DNA of 64,000 nucleotides, from NCBI GenBank assembly GCA_050084515.1, contig CM114275.1:15748001-15812000 (forward strand). The letters run 5' to 3'. Below, piece after piece: positions 24,168 to 34,833 of this stretch (position 1 is its first letter; every line of letters begins with the position of its first letter). Below the pieces are notes generated by a model. That model made no database searches. It saw only the letters and a program-made list of their open reading frames with translations, and was not told the origin of the DNA. The position numbers were made by a program, and so were the translations under genes. The stretch comes from Blasia pusilla. Its lineage: Eukaryota > Marchantiophyta > Marchantiopsida > Blasiales.

Positions 24168-25010
24168 TCAATTTTCCCCTGCAAGCACTTTCTCTCTGAT
24201 AAAATAATAGTGCACTTCAACATCCTTTGTACGAGCATGAAACACACGGTTATTAGCAAGCTTGATGCTACTATTATTGTCTGCATATATTACACTAAGT
24301 CCCAAGTTACTAACACCAATATCAACAAGTAATCTATGAAGCCACACCGCCTCACATGCTACATTGGTTGCTCCTCTGTACTCAGCCTTTGTTGAAGACA
24401 AAGAAATTGTAGGTTGCTTCTTTGAAGCCGAAATTATAGTTGCGCTTCCCAAAGTAAATGAATAACCACATGTGGAGTTTCGATCAAACATGCTTCCTGC
24501 CCAATCAGCATCTGTGAATCCCTGTAATTGAAAACTGAGAGAAGGTTCAAATTGAAGCCCGAATTGAATAGAGAATTTCACATACCGCATAATCCTCCTC
24601 ACAACATCTAGGTGAGGTTTCCGAGGTGCTTGCATAAATAGGCTCACTAGGCCAATTGCATAACTCAAATCTGGCATGGTTATAGTCAGATAGATCAAAC
24701 TTCCAACCATGCGCTTGTACATATTAAAATCTGCAAGAAACTCTCCTTCATCCACTTCTAGCTTCACACTCTGGTCACCCTTAGCTTCAAATCTGGCTTT
24801 GTATCTATTAACTGTACCATCTTGATTGCGCTTGATTTTGTAAACCCATTTGCAACCAATAGCTTCCTTACAAGAAGGTATACGAACTAGCTTCCAGGTC
24901 TGTTGATATCTTAATGCAACAAGCTCTTCCTCCATAGCTTTAATCCATTCGACTTTACTTCCTACTTCTTCCAAAAGACTTGGCTCCTGTTCTTGAAGGG
25001 TCGTCATCAT
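24168..25010 (-). pseudogene. Copia reverse transcriptase / RNase H with internal deletion
   Basis: The minus-strand frame opens with the start of the Copia reverse-transcriptase domain (AMEEELVALRYQQTWKLV, then IGCKWVYKIKRNQDG). After RFEAKG it jumps to the late part of the polymerase (NMYKRMVGSLIYLT) and RNase H (DADWAGS, SSTKAEY, FHARTKDVEVHYYF). The intervening catalytic segment, including the expected Tyr-Val-Asp-Asp motif, is missing in frame. The frame is otherwise open, so this looks like a deletion derivative rather than random decay. It cannot encode active polymerase. Confidence 0.85.
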
Positions 25011-26250
25011 ATATGCATGATGTAGCGCAAGGTAACTTTCATTTATGAATCTATGAATAGGATGTGTGATTCTTCTTATTCTACGGAGTTCTTGTTCAGA
25101 GGTAGATGCCTCTTACATCTGAATCGAGCTCTGACTAGTGTCAACAGACTCGAACGTACACTTCCCATCCATGGACTCTCAAATTTAACTGATGAATTTA
25201 TGACTTCTCCTAATCCTACAATAGTACTAGAAGAATTTGTAGGCAATGTGTATTGGTTTAAAGTCATATTCTCTCCCTCAACAGACGAGTTTAGAGATGG
25301 AATAGGTTCAGATGAAGCATACCATGACTTTCACCCATCAATGACAACATCGCGACTAATAATAATATGCCTAGAAGATAGAATGTAGTATTTATATCCC
25401 TTAGTTCCATCAACGTAGCCAATGAACATACATCTTTCAGATGTGGGGTCTAATTTTTGACATCTTTTAGAAGGAACATGAGCATAACAAATATAACCAA
25501 ATAGTTTCAGGAAGGAAAAATCATGTGTACTTTATGTGAAGACTTTGTATGGAGTCTTATCATGAACTCATGATGTTGGAGTTCGGTTGATTAAGAAGAT
25601 TGCACACGTTACAGCCTCTGCCCAATATACCTTAGGCATATTCTTCTCATTCACCATAGCTCGTGCTGCCTCAAAAATATGTGGATTCTTCCTCTCAAAC
25701 ACTCCATTTTGTTGTGGAGTGTAACAACAAGTCACTTGACATTGGATGCCGTTCTGACGTAAGTAGTCATCAAACTCTCTTGAAAGATACTCTCCTCCTC
25801 CATCTCAACGCAATTTCATAATGTGTTCTCATGTCTACTTCTCTAGTAGAACTCTGAATATTTGTAACATTGAGAATACCTCTGACTAAGCTTTCAGAAG
25901 GTATATCATATATATCTAGAGAAGTCATCAATAAAGGAAACAAAGTACTGGCAATTAGTAAGGCTATATTGTGATGTTGTCCACACATCATTATGAATCA
26001 ACTCCAATATCTTGGATGCTCTTCTATCTTGCTTTGGAAATGGAAATCTAGCTTATTTTCCAAATTGGCAAGCAGGGCATACGTCTAACGTAGCAGGACT
26101 TGCTAATTTAGGAAGTCATATCACTAGATTAGATTATGAAAGACTCTGTAATCTTGAAGATTCATTTGTCCAATTCTCTTATGCCATACATTTAGATCTG
26201 TGACTTGTTGGCCACTTTGACCTTACATTGTTGTTTGAATCTCTTTTATA
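25011..26250 (-). pseudogene. Copia integrase and pre-integrase region, decayed
   Basis: On the minus strand, fragments near 26160-26220 read WHKRIGQMNLQ, the GAG-pre-integrase motif that precedes Copia integrase. The rest (26100 down to 25011) shows only scattered integrase-like pieces broken by stops and frame changes. Its position between protease and reverse transcriptase supports the call more than its residual motifs do. Confidence 0.6.
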
Positions 26251-26810
26251 GAGACATTTAATTTGAACATTATGCTAGATCTAGTTCCTTTTGTTATCGT
26301 AGTATGGTCATCCATTGTTTCAATCAAAAATAATCTATGTTAAACTTTACATGACCTTGTTCTTCTATGTGTCTCAGAGATCAAGTTTCGTGCAATGATA
26401 GGAACATAGAGAAAATTTCCAAGAGCACAAAGACCATATGATGCTATTGGAACTTTACCCATATGCGTGATATGATGCTAAGCGTAATCTCTTGTGAGTA
26501 CTATTGCAGGATATTTCACTGGATCCATACAACTAAATCATTTTGCTTGTGAGGTCATGTGATTTGATGCACTAGAGTCGATCTACCAATCTTCTTTTGA
26601 GTCTTTCTTGACCATTGTTCCCATATGATGAGTCATGACCAAGAGGTGTTGAGTTTGGAAATATTGTTGTTCTTGATACTGCCCTTGGAATTGTTGCTCT
26701 ATATAGTTTTGTTGTTGTAAGGCTTCTGTTCTCATATCTGCCTTCTTCTTGAAACAAAACTTTGTATAATGACCCTTTATCCCACAATAATTACAGAATC
26801 CAAGGACCCT
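26251..26810 (-). pseudogene. Copia zinc knuckle and protease region, decayed
   Basis: On the minus strand the CCHC knuckle CNYCGIKGHYTKFC is intact near 26750-26790. A DSSASNHMT motif near 26565 is the Copia protease active site, with Ser in place of the usual Gly. A further fragment reads NFLYVPIIARNLIS, the segment after the protease. Stop codons interrupt the frame. Confidence 0.75.
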
Positions 26811-26867
26811 CTACTATTCACCTCGACACCAACAATTTCCACCATCATCACCTTGTGATTGTGTTTA

Positions 26868-27491
26868 GTACTGTCGTGCGCATACATATCGCTACACAAC
26901 ATACATCGCTCGTCACATCTACACCACACAACACCGATCTTCCCCACACACGGGTCGATCCACACATGTACAAAAATCAACTCATACATATACATGGAGA
27001 TCAAAAAAAAAAAAAAGAGTAGTAAAAATGGCACACCCGGCCTAAAACTCCACTCCTCAATCTACATCGGCATATCGAGCCTCGTCCACCCTGTGCTATC
27101 AAGGAATCCAGACGCTATCACCCTAGTCCTAGTTCACACACATACAAGGGAGGTGCTCCAACGGCCCAACATGAGAAAGATGGCTTAGGAAAGCCATCTT
27201 CCTCTCTTATATAGGGTTGGGAAGAGCCAAAAGGCTCTTCCCCTAAAAATAGCCCTTTCCTTGTTAACTTACGCGCACAGGTTACCAGGGGCGGGTGACT
27301 TGGTCAACAAGTCACCCGGTTGTAAGAGATCTCAACATGAAAGTTGTCAGGAACGACGTTCCTGACACAATGGACCTATCCTCAACCTCATCCGACACCG
27401 TGGGACAAGGTTACACTCAAGATAGTCCGCTGGCTCCTACGCCCTATCCACGATAGATCTCGGCCTATCGGCTACTCAGATGTGACAGTAC
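26868..27491 (+). mobile_element. Solo LTR with 4-bp target duplication GTAC
   Basis: A 616-bp insertion (26872-27487) begins TGTCGTGCGC and ends GATGTGACA, giving the terminal inverted TGTC/GACA expected of an LTR. It is flanked on both sides by GTAC (26868-26871 and 27488-27491). A TATATAG box at about 27209-27215 fits an LTR in plus orientation, antisense to the Copia host. No internal coding region remains, so it looks like a solo LTR, although a very short non-autonomous element cannot be excluded. It separates the Copia capsid region from its zinc knuckle. Confidence 0.72.
27177..27367. repeat. Ladder of four near-perfect hairpins in the solo LTR
   Basis: Four consecutive inverted repeats occur. 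The first is AAGATGGCTT, loop AGGA (27177-27200). The second is GGGAAGAGCC, loop AAAA (27219-27242). The third is CGGGTGACTTG, loop GTCAA (27292-27318). The fourth is TGTCAGGAACG around a single A (27345-27367). All arms are exact. They flank the putative TATA box and, if transcription starts just downstream of it, hairpins 2 to 4 would fall around or within the transcript leader. Confidence 0.9.
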
Positions 27492-28226
27492 TGATTCGTA
27501 TTTGATTGAGTGAAGTTATGTTGAGCGCTTCTTCCTTCACATGTTTGATATCCATCATGACCACAGAAGCTTCTACCAGGACCCTTGCCTCTGTTTGATC
27601 CATTACCTACAAATAGCGCACTCTCTTGTAGACTAGACGAACTACCGTTGCCTACTAGGCGCATCTCCTTACTGATTAACAGTGAGACTAACTCTTGAAA
27701 GGTTGGATTCTTCTCTCTCGTAGGGATAGAGGTCTCAAAGGACTTGTAATCCTTTGGAAGGCCTTGAAGAGTGAACAAAAATCAGATGATTATCTTCTAA
27801 TGTCATTCCAATGCTATTCAAATGATCAACAATATGTCTGATATTCAAAACATAGTGATTGATGCTCTGTGATCCTTTCCTCACTTCGTTCGATTGTTGT
27901 TTCAATTGAAGCTTTGTGGCCTTTGTAGATGTCTGGAAAGTCTTTTCCAATGCATCCCATGCTTCCTTCGGACTATCAATATTTTGAATGTGAACTATCA
28001 TTGGTGAACTGATCGTTATTGAAATGTAGTGGATTACTTGCCTTGCGCGTTTGTTTCAAGCGTGAACATTCAAATCTATCGAGTCACCTTCTAGTTTGGC
28101 CTCATCACTTGTAACAAAATCCCATAGTTCTTGAGCCATAAGAAATTGTTTCATGCAAACCTTCGAGACATTGTAATTCAGCTTATCTAGCTTCTTGCTT
28201 GTGATTGCTGCCGAGGAACACTCCAT
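27488..28226 (-). pseudogene. Copia gag (capsid) region, frameshifted
   Basis: The minus-strand frame can start at ATG 28226 (MECSSAAITSKKLDKLNY). It shows the Copia gag pattern: a KQFLMAQELWDFV stretch, then SPKEAWDALEKTFQ (near 27960) and LPKDYKSFE (near 27765). Stops near 28070 and a frameshift near 27775 break it. The plus-strand solo LTR cuts the region at 27487, with the zinc knuckle on the far side. Confidence 0.8.
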
Positions 28227-28748
28227 GATGAAACGAGTGTACTCACAAAAATGTAATTTTGAGGCTCTCCACTATTCCACTTAAAGCATAGACCACTTCT
28301 ACACACAAAGTTTCATGAAATTTGTCAAAATTGATCAGTTTTATGGAAGAAATAGTCAAAATTGGCCTTTAGAGAGCAAACTGCATAACATTCCTTCACT
28401 ATTTGCACAATATTCTTTCACTATTTGGACTTTCCTATACTAAAATTGATATTGCAAGAGGTTAGAATGTCAAAATCGAGCGATTTTGGACGAGTTGGAA
28501 AGCTCTTGACAAGCTCTACAAGACCGCTAGAAGCGGACTTAGGCGTCGTTCTGAATGATGGGGACCCAGATGGCTTAATCGAATGGGAAAGCCTAAAAAA
28601 TGCCTCCAAAGTTTTGTCACCATCACAACTCCACCTAAAATCTGCACCCACTAAGTTGTGAACAAAATTTTCCTTCTCCCAAAGTGAAGTTGTATCTTCT
28701 CTTGTTCCTCTTCTCTCCTCAAATACCAAGAAATTCTATTGATGTTCT
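28227..28748 (-). other. Copia leader between primer-binding site and gag
   Basis: This is the untranslated stretch between the 5' LTR/primer-binding site and the gag start. Frames of 78 to 102 codons exist on both strands here, but none has a recognisable domain and I do not call them. Confidence 0.5.
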
Positions 28749-28766
28749 CCTATTGCTTTCATACCA
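28749..28766 (-). other. Copia primer-binding site
   Basis: In element orientation the sequence directly after the 5' LTR reads TGGTATGAAAGCAATAGG. This resembles the initiator-methionine tRNA complement TGGTATCAGAGC used by most plant Copia elements, with substitutions. Confidence 0.7.
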
Positions 28767-29079
28767 CATAGAAAATTGCTAAAGAAGCACAATTGGTGGG
28801 AAACGACTCTCACACTCACAAACCACCATCGAGAACATAATTTCGCAATGAGAGAAAAAGTGGAGGTTGGTCCTCTTCTCAATTCTATAGGGTATGTACA
28901 AGCAACCCTAACCCTAATCTTAACCATAGTCTCGAATTAGACTAACTATGATTAACTAACCCTAGTTAAGATAATCGCGCTTAAGTGACTAACCAAGATT
29001 AAGCTTTCCTACTTTGTGAGAGTACCAAGTGTAACAACTCCAATGTCTGATGAGCGTGAGTGTAACTCAGTCTTCAATA
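28767..29079 (-). repeat. Copia 5' LTR
   Basis: This 313-bp sequence matches 23757-24066. In element orientation it starts TATTGAAGACT and ends TTCTATG directly before the primer-binding site, so the usual terminal CA has been lost by substitution. Divergence between the two LTRs indicates that the insertion is not recent. Confidence 0.88.
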
Positions 29080-29457
29080 CCTTTCCCTTCTATTTGCCCT
29101 TCACCTTGTCCCTTTGGCCATGTCCTGAACTATCATAGCAAACCTTGGGCAGTCTCTCAACAAATACCCAAAATCCAAGTGTTGGAATTCCTTTTTCTTC
29201 GGATGCTTGGTAGCATATAACTCGTGTGCTTTTCTCAAAGTATCTTCCAGATTCGTTCCAGACAAGTTTAACTCTTCCACATTGGGATATCTCGCTACAT
29301 CATGCTTGAGCTCTCCCCATTTACTCTCAAGTGATCTATTGGGTGTCTCCTGGGTGCCCTGAGGTATGCAATGATTGTAGTGTTGGGCCACACGATCCCA
29401 AAATGTCATATTTCTTTGAGTAGCACCAACTATTGGATCGTGAGAAACATGCATCAA
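29080..29457 (-). pseudogene. Harbinger ORF1 (Myb/SANT-like), N-terminal part
   Basis: The minus-strand fragment reads MHVSHDPIVGATQR, TFWDRVAQHYN and SLESKWGELKHDV, the Myb/SANT-like trihelix region typical of plant Harbinger ORF1 proteins (and of host genes derived from them). It breaks off at the outer edge of the Copia 5' LTR (29079/29080), and its C-terminal continuation is at 23274-23756. Bases above 29457 give further family-like sequence broken by a stop. Confidence 0.75.
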
Positions 29458-31807
29458 CGAGTAGCAACGCTGATTGAGCTATGCTTTTGAAAATTTTTGA
29501 CCACGAGACTTGCTGCCTTCTACCATGCTAGAGGATGCACGAAGAACGTGAGAGGGAAGCACGCAAAGCTCGAACAACATTGTAGCGCACACTACATGAT
29601 GAGACGATTGTGGCAGGACCACGTCCAAGCCAAATATGAGTTTGCAACGGATCCGTTGATTTGATCTACTATGTGTGGATCTGAACCGTAGAATTATGAT
29701 TCCAGGGTAGCAACCCGGCACTTGTATGCAAATCGGGAGAAGAGGGCAAGCCAGATCATTGTATTTGAAGATGGCACCCCACGGTGGGGTTTCAAATTTT
29801 GGAATTTTGATTCTAGTCCACCAAAAAATTGACTCGGACCAGCACTTTTAGCGGACGGGTGGGAATGCTCTACTTAGAATTTGTGAATATGGATGCCATT
29901 CTAACACCTAGCTAGATTTTGGGAGACGATTGCAAAGAACAACATTTTTCTAATTTTATAAATCTAATTTTAGTTTGGGTATTTTTTTATAATTATTTGT
30001 TCTAAATTCCATGTTTCTTTCATTTGGAAAATATATAACCCCTCCTTCCCTTCATCATCTAAAATCCATGTGTTCCTCTCCTATCTTTGCCGAGGTTGAA
30101 TACTAATGGTGAATGGCCGGCATGGCTCTTGATTTTCACCATGTTGAATCCTTTTCTTCTTTAAGAAGATTTCACGCAAAGTTGTATGAGCTTCCATTCT
30201 TGATAAGAGCCTTATTATTTGAATCTATATTATTATCGAAGAGTGCCTTGTCATTTGCAAACACCTCTCCTCTAGACCTCCTGCTTGAAACGGATTTAAA
30301 TAACATTTGAAAAATTATGAGAAGTAATTTAATTTAAATCCTTGGTGTGGACTAGATTATTTAAATTCTTTACATTTCCTTTCCTAATAAGAACCTTGAG
30401 GATGGTATTTTTTCAATTAATTGTGATTCACAATATAATAATTTCTTCAAGAATATATAGATTTTGTTATAAGTGTCCAAGTTGACATCAATAGTGGAGA
30501 TCTCCCTTCTTAGGGCTATTGGGTAGGATTAGCCCTCACAAGGAGAATAGTTTTGAATTTTTCATCCACACATATCCTCTACATAACATCCACAAGTATA
30601 TTCTTTCATAGCCTCTCCAAAATCCTATGGGTGTGTGATAAAGGATCCATGGCCGATGGAATGTTATACGCTAGGTGGTGCCTGTCGTGCGTCTACTCTC
30701 CTTGAACATTAGTCTTTGTTGTTGCGGAAGCGTGCATTTAGTAGGACACACTCTCAACGCTAATCTTCATCCAAACACGCATTCACGTTAGTCGGGTCTC
30801 GATCAATCAGCGGTTTTATCGTGCCGAGTTCTCGATGTGGCCTCTTATCAAGCTCAACCTTCATAGTTTTGCGGTTTACAATAGAGGCAAATCACGAAAG
30901 ACTTGAAACAGACTTTCTGGTGGGTTCAAGAACTTCAAACGGTGCGTTCGTGCCTGGCCGTTCCAATTATCCAATGGACATCCAATGAGTCTCTAACCAC
31001 AACTCACACAAAATGAATCGTGGGTTGGAATCCAAGTGTGGCTTAAGAAATCCACTCCCTTGGATCAAGTTTGGGTTTCAAATTCCAACGCCAAACTTCC
31101 ATTCCATCCCGTGCCCTTGAGACGCCGTTTGGTGCTCAAAGTGGGGTTCATGTTCCAAGAGTCCTTGGAGAGACTCCCCCTTACTAGTACTTCTGGGGAT
31201 CCCCACCCTCCCCCTAACTTTAGGGAAAGACGATCGGGCCCCTTATAATGGCCCTCAACCGGATTGCTCTTGCAGCCGTTTTCGGCCAATATCTCAGCAT
31301 GTACTTAAGCATTTTCTAAGATCATTGGTGCGTGGGAAGCGTCTTGGGATAAGCTTTCCAATGCTTCCTTACTTGTCCCTTATTCATCTAAGGTATAAAC
31401 GTTATGGTCCAAAATATAGTCAGAATCCCCAAACGCTAGTCGTGTTCTAAAACTGGTTCTAACCTCTTTGGCAACCAACCTTCCAAGACTCAACTCATCT
31501 CAAGTCTTGGTTTGCTGGTCGCAACCACAAACGCGTGAAACGCACAACTCTGTTCCGCGTTTCGTCTCTTGGACTTTTCCCAGAGACCTTTCCAAAAGCC
31601 TCTCCAAAGCACGATCATCGTAGCGTGAGTCCACAAGAGTTCCGATGTTGCGCTTGGCGCCTATTTGGTGTTCGTTTGGTTATGAGGGTCGCGACACTGC
31701 CCGTACGATGCACATATTCATAATTTTGAATTACGCATCCTAAGTATACAATTGAATTCTAGTCATACTATTGACCTAGACAATGAGCCATTCTATTGGC
31801 TAATGAC
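29458..31807. other. Intergenic, nothing recognised
   Basis: The first part may be the right end of the Harbinger element; a CACCCCACGGTGGGGT palindrome lies near 29775. From about 30,500 to 31,700 the sequence is moderately GC-rich without long frames or a recognised repeat family. Near 31695-31710 a GCCCGTACGATGCAC fragment resembles the Helitron-type hairpin core in reverse orientation. Confidence 0.45.
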
Positions 31808-31832
31808 ACTCTCCAATAATAATATAGATGAG
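31808..31832 (+). repeat. Dispersed terminal-like motif, copy 2
   Basis: The same 20-bp string as at 10843 and 51530 (TCTCCAATAATAATATAGAT) starts at 31810. Sequence to either side differs from the other copies. Confidence 0.55.
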
Positions 31833-32299
31833 TCATAAAGACAACTTATAGGAAAATGGGTATGTATATCATATGTGTTAAAAATCTTTTGTTCTAGAAT
31901 GGTACATGATGTAACTACGGAAGTAATGGAGAGTGTAAAGTGTGCATTTTGATAGTGGAAAGGAAGCATATGGTGAATTTAGATCTAGTAACAAGAGCTC
32001 GGAATGTATGTAGCTAGATACTTCAAAAAGAGGTTTTGCTAGTTACCACATTTTTTCCTTAGACTCCATAGCCAAGTCGATAAAATTTGGAGGGCCGTTC
32101 AATCTTGGGAGAAGCCATTGGTTGAGGTCCTCACAAGGCTAGTAAAGGATAACGGATATTATCTATTATCTATGACGTTACGAGTTTAGTTTCAAGCCCC
32201 CCGCCGTTTTCTCTCACTATAGTGAAGGGTATGGCCAAGGGATCTTGACTTCCTATGGGTTCCCCGTCACCCTGAGGAAGGGAAAAGAATCTCTTCGTA

Positions 32300-34262
32300 C
32301 AAAATAGTCAATCAAAGTCATATCTCACCAAAGTTCACCACATGATGAGATTTTGATACTTCAAAGAAGTGGCAAACGTTTTCAGCTCAAAATTCACGAT
32401 GCGACTTTCATGTTCCGCAGCCGAACAAGTCCTGATGAGCATCGAACATATAGAATCCAAAACACCCTTTCCAGTTTTCGTCTCTTGTCACACATCCGGT
32501 CTCGCAATGCACATCCACTCTCTTCGTGAACCAAAACGCACGCAGCATTGCCATCTGCCTCTCTAGCAAGAAAGCTGCTGTCCACATGCACGACTCAAGT
32601 CAGCTCGAGTATCTCGCGACGTAGCTACTTACGACATGTACCCTCTGCTGTTCACGTCTCCTCTTCATGACAGTATATACGTTTTGATGACATGCGTCGG
32701 TTTTGTCAATGTTTGCTGCGATTGTCTCGACCGCCGAGAGCGAGGGAACGAGCGTGAAAGAGAAATTGTTCCATTGTCAACGAAAGTCCAGAAGCGCCGG
32801 AGGTCAGTGACAGGTCTCTCTGGAGATGAGCTTCAGGTGCGATGGATTTAACAGTACTTGCGCAGATCCGAGAGCGAGTAAGTAAGTCATCGCTCTCAAG
32901 TCGTCGTTCCGAGGGCCCCTGTGGCTTCGTGGAGCGTCACCATTCAATGGCTACTCAGGAGGTGAGTGATGGAGTCGCTGGATAGAGAGCCCGTGAATGA
33001 ATGAATGGCTTCAGTCTCGTCGCCAGTGGTCGCATGAACCGTCCGGATAGATGTTTGGAGCACGACGACTGACGGCGTGTTCTGTGAAAGCATGGCTCAA
33101 TGAAAAGTCGGAAGCGTTCGCGTTGAAAGCACGGGCGATCTGAGATCGAAGCATGTCGTCGAGAGGACGCGGGGCGAAAGGTGTGGCGCAGAATCCAACG
33201 CGAGGAAAACCTGTGGGAGCGGAGCAGGAGCCCCAAAAAAAGATGGGGAGAAGTGCCAGGTCCCGCGAACAAACAAGGAGTGAGTTCTAATCCAAGGAGG
33301 ACGTCGGCTGTGAGCGTTTGAGCTCCATCTCTAGATGCGTAGCGAGCTCCACCGAAGGCAAGCGCGCGCACTCACGACCTCAAAACGTCCGTCCGTGGCT
33401 AGGTCTCACCTTCCGCTGCTGATCTCAGAGGGTGGAGAAATGTCCGGGAGTGCGGGTTTCCCGCAGCATGAAGGCGATCGTGAGTGATATCATCGGTCCC
33501 TGAATCGCAGTCGCAGTCGCATCCGTCTACCATCGCCACCATGCACCGCGGCCCCGCTGAAAAACCGCCAACAGTCGCCGTGTTGCGGCTGCCCTCGCTT
33601 GTCGACGCACAACGAAACCGCCACCGCCATGAAAAAGTCCAGAAATCGGACGAGCACCTCGGCAACTCGCAAAAATTCAACCCCCGCCCCCTCGGACTCT
33701 CCCCCCCTTGCATTAAACTGCAGCGCTTTCGAAGCGTAAGACTCTCGATTCCGCGCTCGCTGCTGCCATGATCCCGTCCGTCTCCCTTGCGCCTCCTGTC
33801 CTCAGCATTTCCTCCCTCTCCGATTCCGCCCCTCCTCCATACGTGCTCACGCATCCGTGCCTGCCCCACCTCCCGCATCGCCAGCCGCCCACGATCCACG
33901 ACCCGCGAATGCGTCCGCCGATCGGGAGACCCATTTTTCAGTGCGAATTTCTCAGTCTGGATTCGTCCGCTCACCCCTCAAGGAACGCTGCGAGCGCCCG
34001 TCGGAGCACCGACCTGCGCCGCGTGCTCTTGGGGCGGCCTGGCGTCCGGCGCGGCGCGTGCGGAGCATCGCGATTTCTCATTCGCCTCACCGCGCCCGAG
34101 TCGCGACGCGTGTGCGTCGTGGGGGTGGGGCCGCAACGTCGCAGAGGTGCTGCGTTGCGCTGCGGACGCCGTAGCCGAGATCTCGGGTCCGAGATCTCGA
34201 GAGCTCGGACCCGAGATCTCGAGATCTGCATGCATGGGAGCTCCGCCAGGTCGGAGTAGCAA
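32300..34262. other. GC-rich island without a recognisable gene
   Basis: Composition rises sharply compared with both flanks and CpG is frequent, as in the promoter zones of the two plus-strand genes. Long frames occur on both strands (for example 33974-33399 minus, 33787-34455 plus), but they overlap one another, are Arg/Ser/Pro-rich and show no domain. It could be a promoter with a first exon, a non-coding transcript or a decayed gene. Composition falls abruptly just after the palindrome at 34176-34221. Confidence 0.4.
34176..34221. repeat. Nested palindrome, 18-bp perfect arms
   Basis: The left arm CGAGATCTCGGGTCCGAG (34176-34193) and the right arm CTCGGACCCGAGATCTCG (34204-34221) are exact reverse complements around a 10-bp spacer. 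Each arm itself contains the palindrome CGAGATCTCG, and the centre contains TCTCGAGA. It marks the right edge of the GC-rich island. Confidence 0.95.
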
Positions 34263-34737
34263 ACGACTACGAGTTCGTAATATCGTGATCAGTACTAAAG
34301 TATCAAGTTTAATAAACTTACAAATAAACTTAATTTTGGGATCATATAAAATTTTATCAATACAAGTTCTGATTGCCATCCAGAGTAGCCCCTATACGGG
34401 CGTATTCATTATTTTTTTCTCCTCCGTTATATTGGTTATGGATATTAGGTCTTAAGGAAGCCGGTTGCATGGTAAAATCAGATTTTCGCTCACTATGTCC
34501 TCTTTTCTAAATTTTCCATTTAAATGGTGTAAAGTCTGCAAGGGAAAATTGAAGCCTTTGCCTCAATATTGAATAGTAATTTCCATACATTTAAAAAATT
34601 TAAATAACTGTGGAATGAGTGTGATGAATATGAGCTTAGTCTCGTTACGGTCATAATTAAATTCCGAATACTTTTTTGGGAATCTTTTCACCTCCTAGGC
34701 AATATTTAACCTCCAACAAGAAAAGTTTGATTACATC

Positions 34738-34833
34738 TTCGTTTCATGGTAAGCCTCTTCAAGGGAGTGAAGGGGCTAGCTATGCTTCGTTTCATGGTAA
34801 GCCTCTTCAAGGGATTGAAGGGGCTAGCTATGC
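34738..34833 (+). repeat. 48-bp tandem duplication
   Basis: Two copies 48 bp apart share GTTTCATGGTAAGCCTCTTC and GAAGGGGCTAGCTATGC. Within an 85-codon frame (34676-34933) they encode a 16-residue repeat (SFHGKPLQG-EGASYA, twice). The frame has no other recognisable feature, so coding status is doubtful. Confidence 0.9.

Larger units (their letters stand above)
23757..29079 (-). mobile_element. Ty1/Copia LTR retrotransposon, degenerate, minus orientation
   Basis: The order from right to left is 5' LTR (28767-29079), primer-binding site, gag, protease, integrase, reverse transcriptase/RNase H, polypurine tract and 3' LTR (23757-24066). The LTRs align along their whole length, with scattered substitutions and small indels. 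Flanking bases ACTTT (23752-23756) and CCTTT (29080-29084) are a plausible 5-bp target duplication with one mismatch. The element landed inside a Harbinger ORF1 gene and was later hit by a solo LTR in its gag region. All coding regions contain stops or deletions, so it is not autonomous. Confidence 0.88.

Noticed and set aside
33399-34455. Long overlapping frames on both strands (up to 222 codons)
   Set aside because: High GC content lowers stop frequency; the frames are Arg/Pro/Ser-rich, mutually overlapping and have no family signature.
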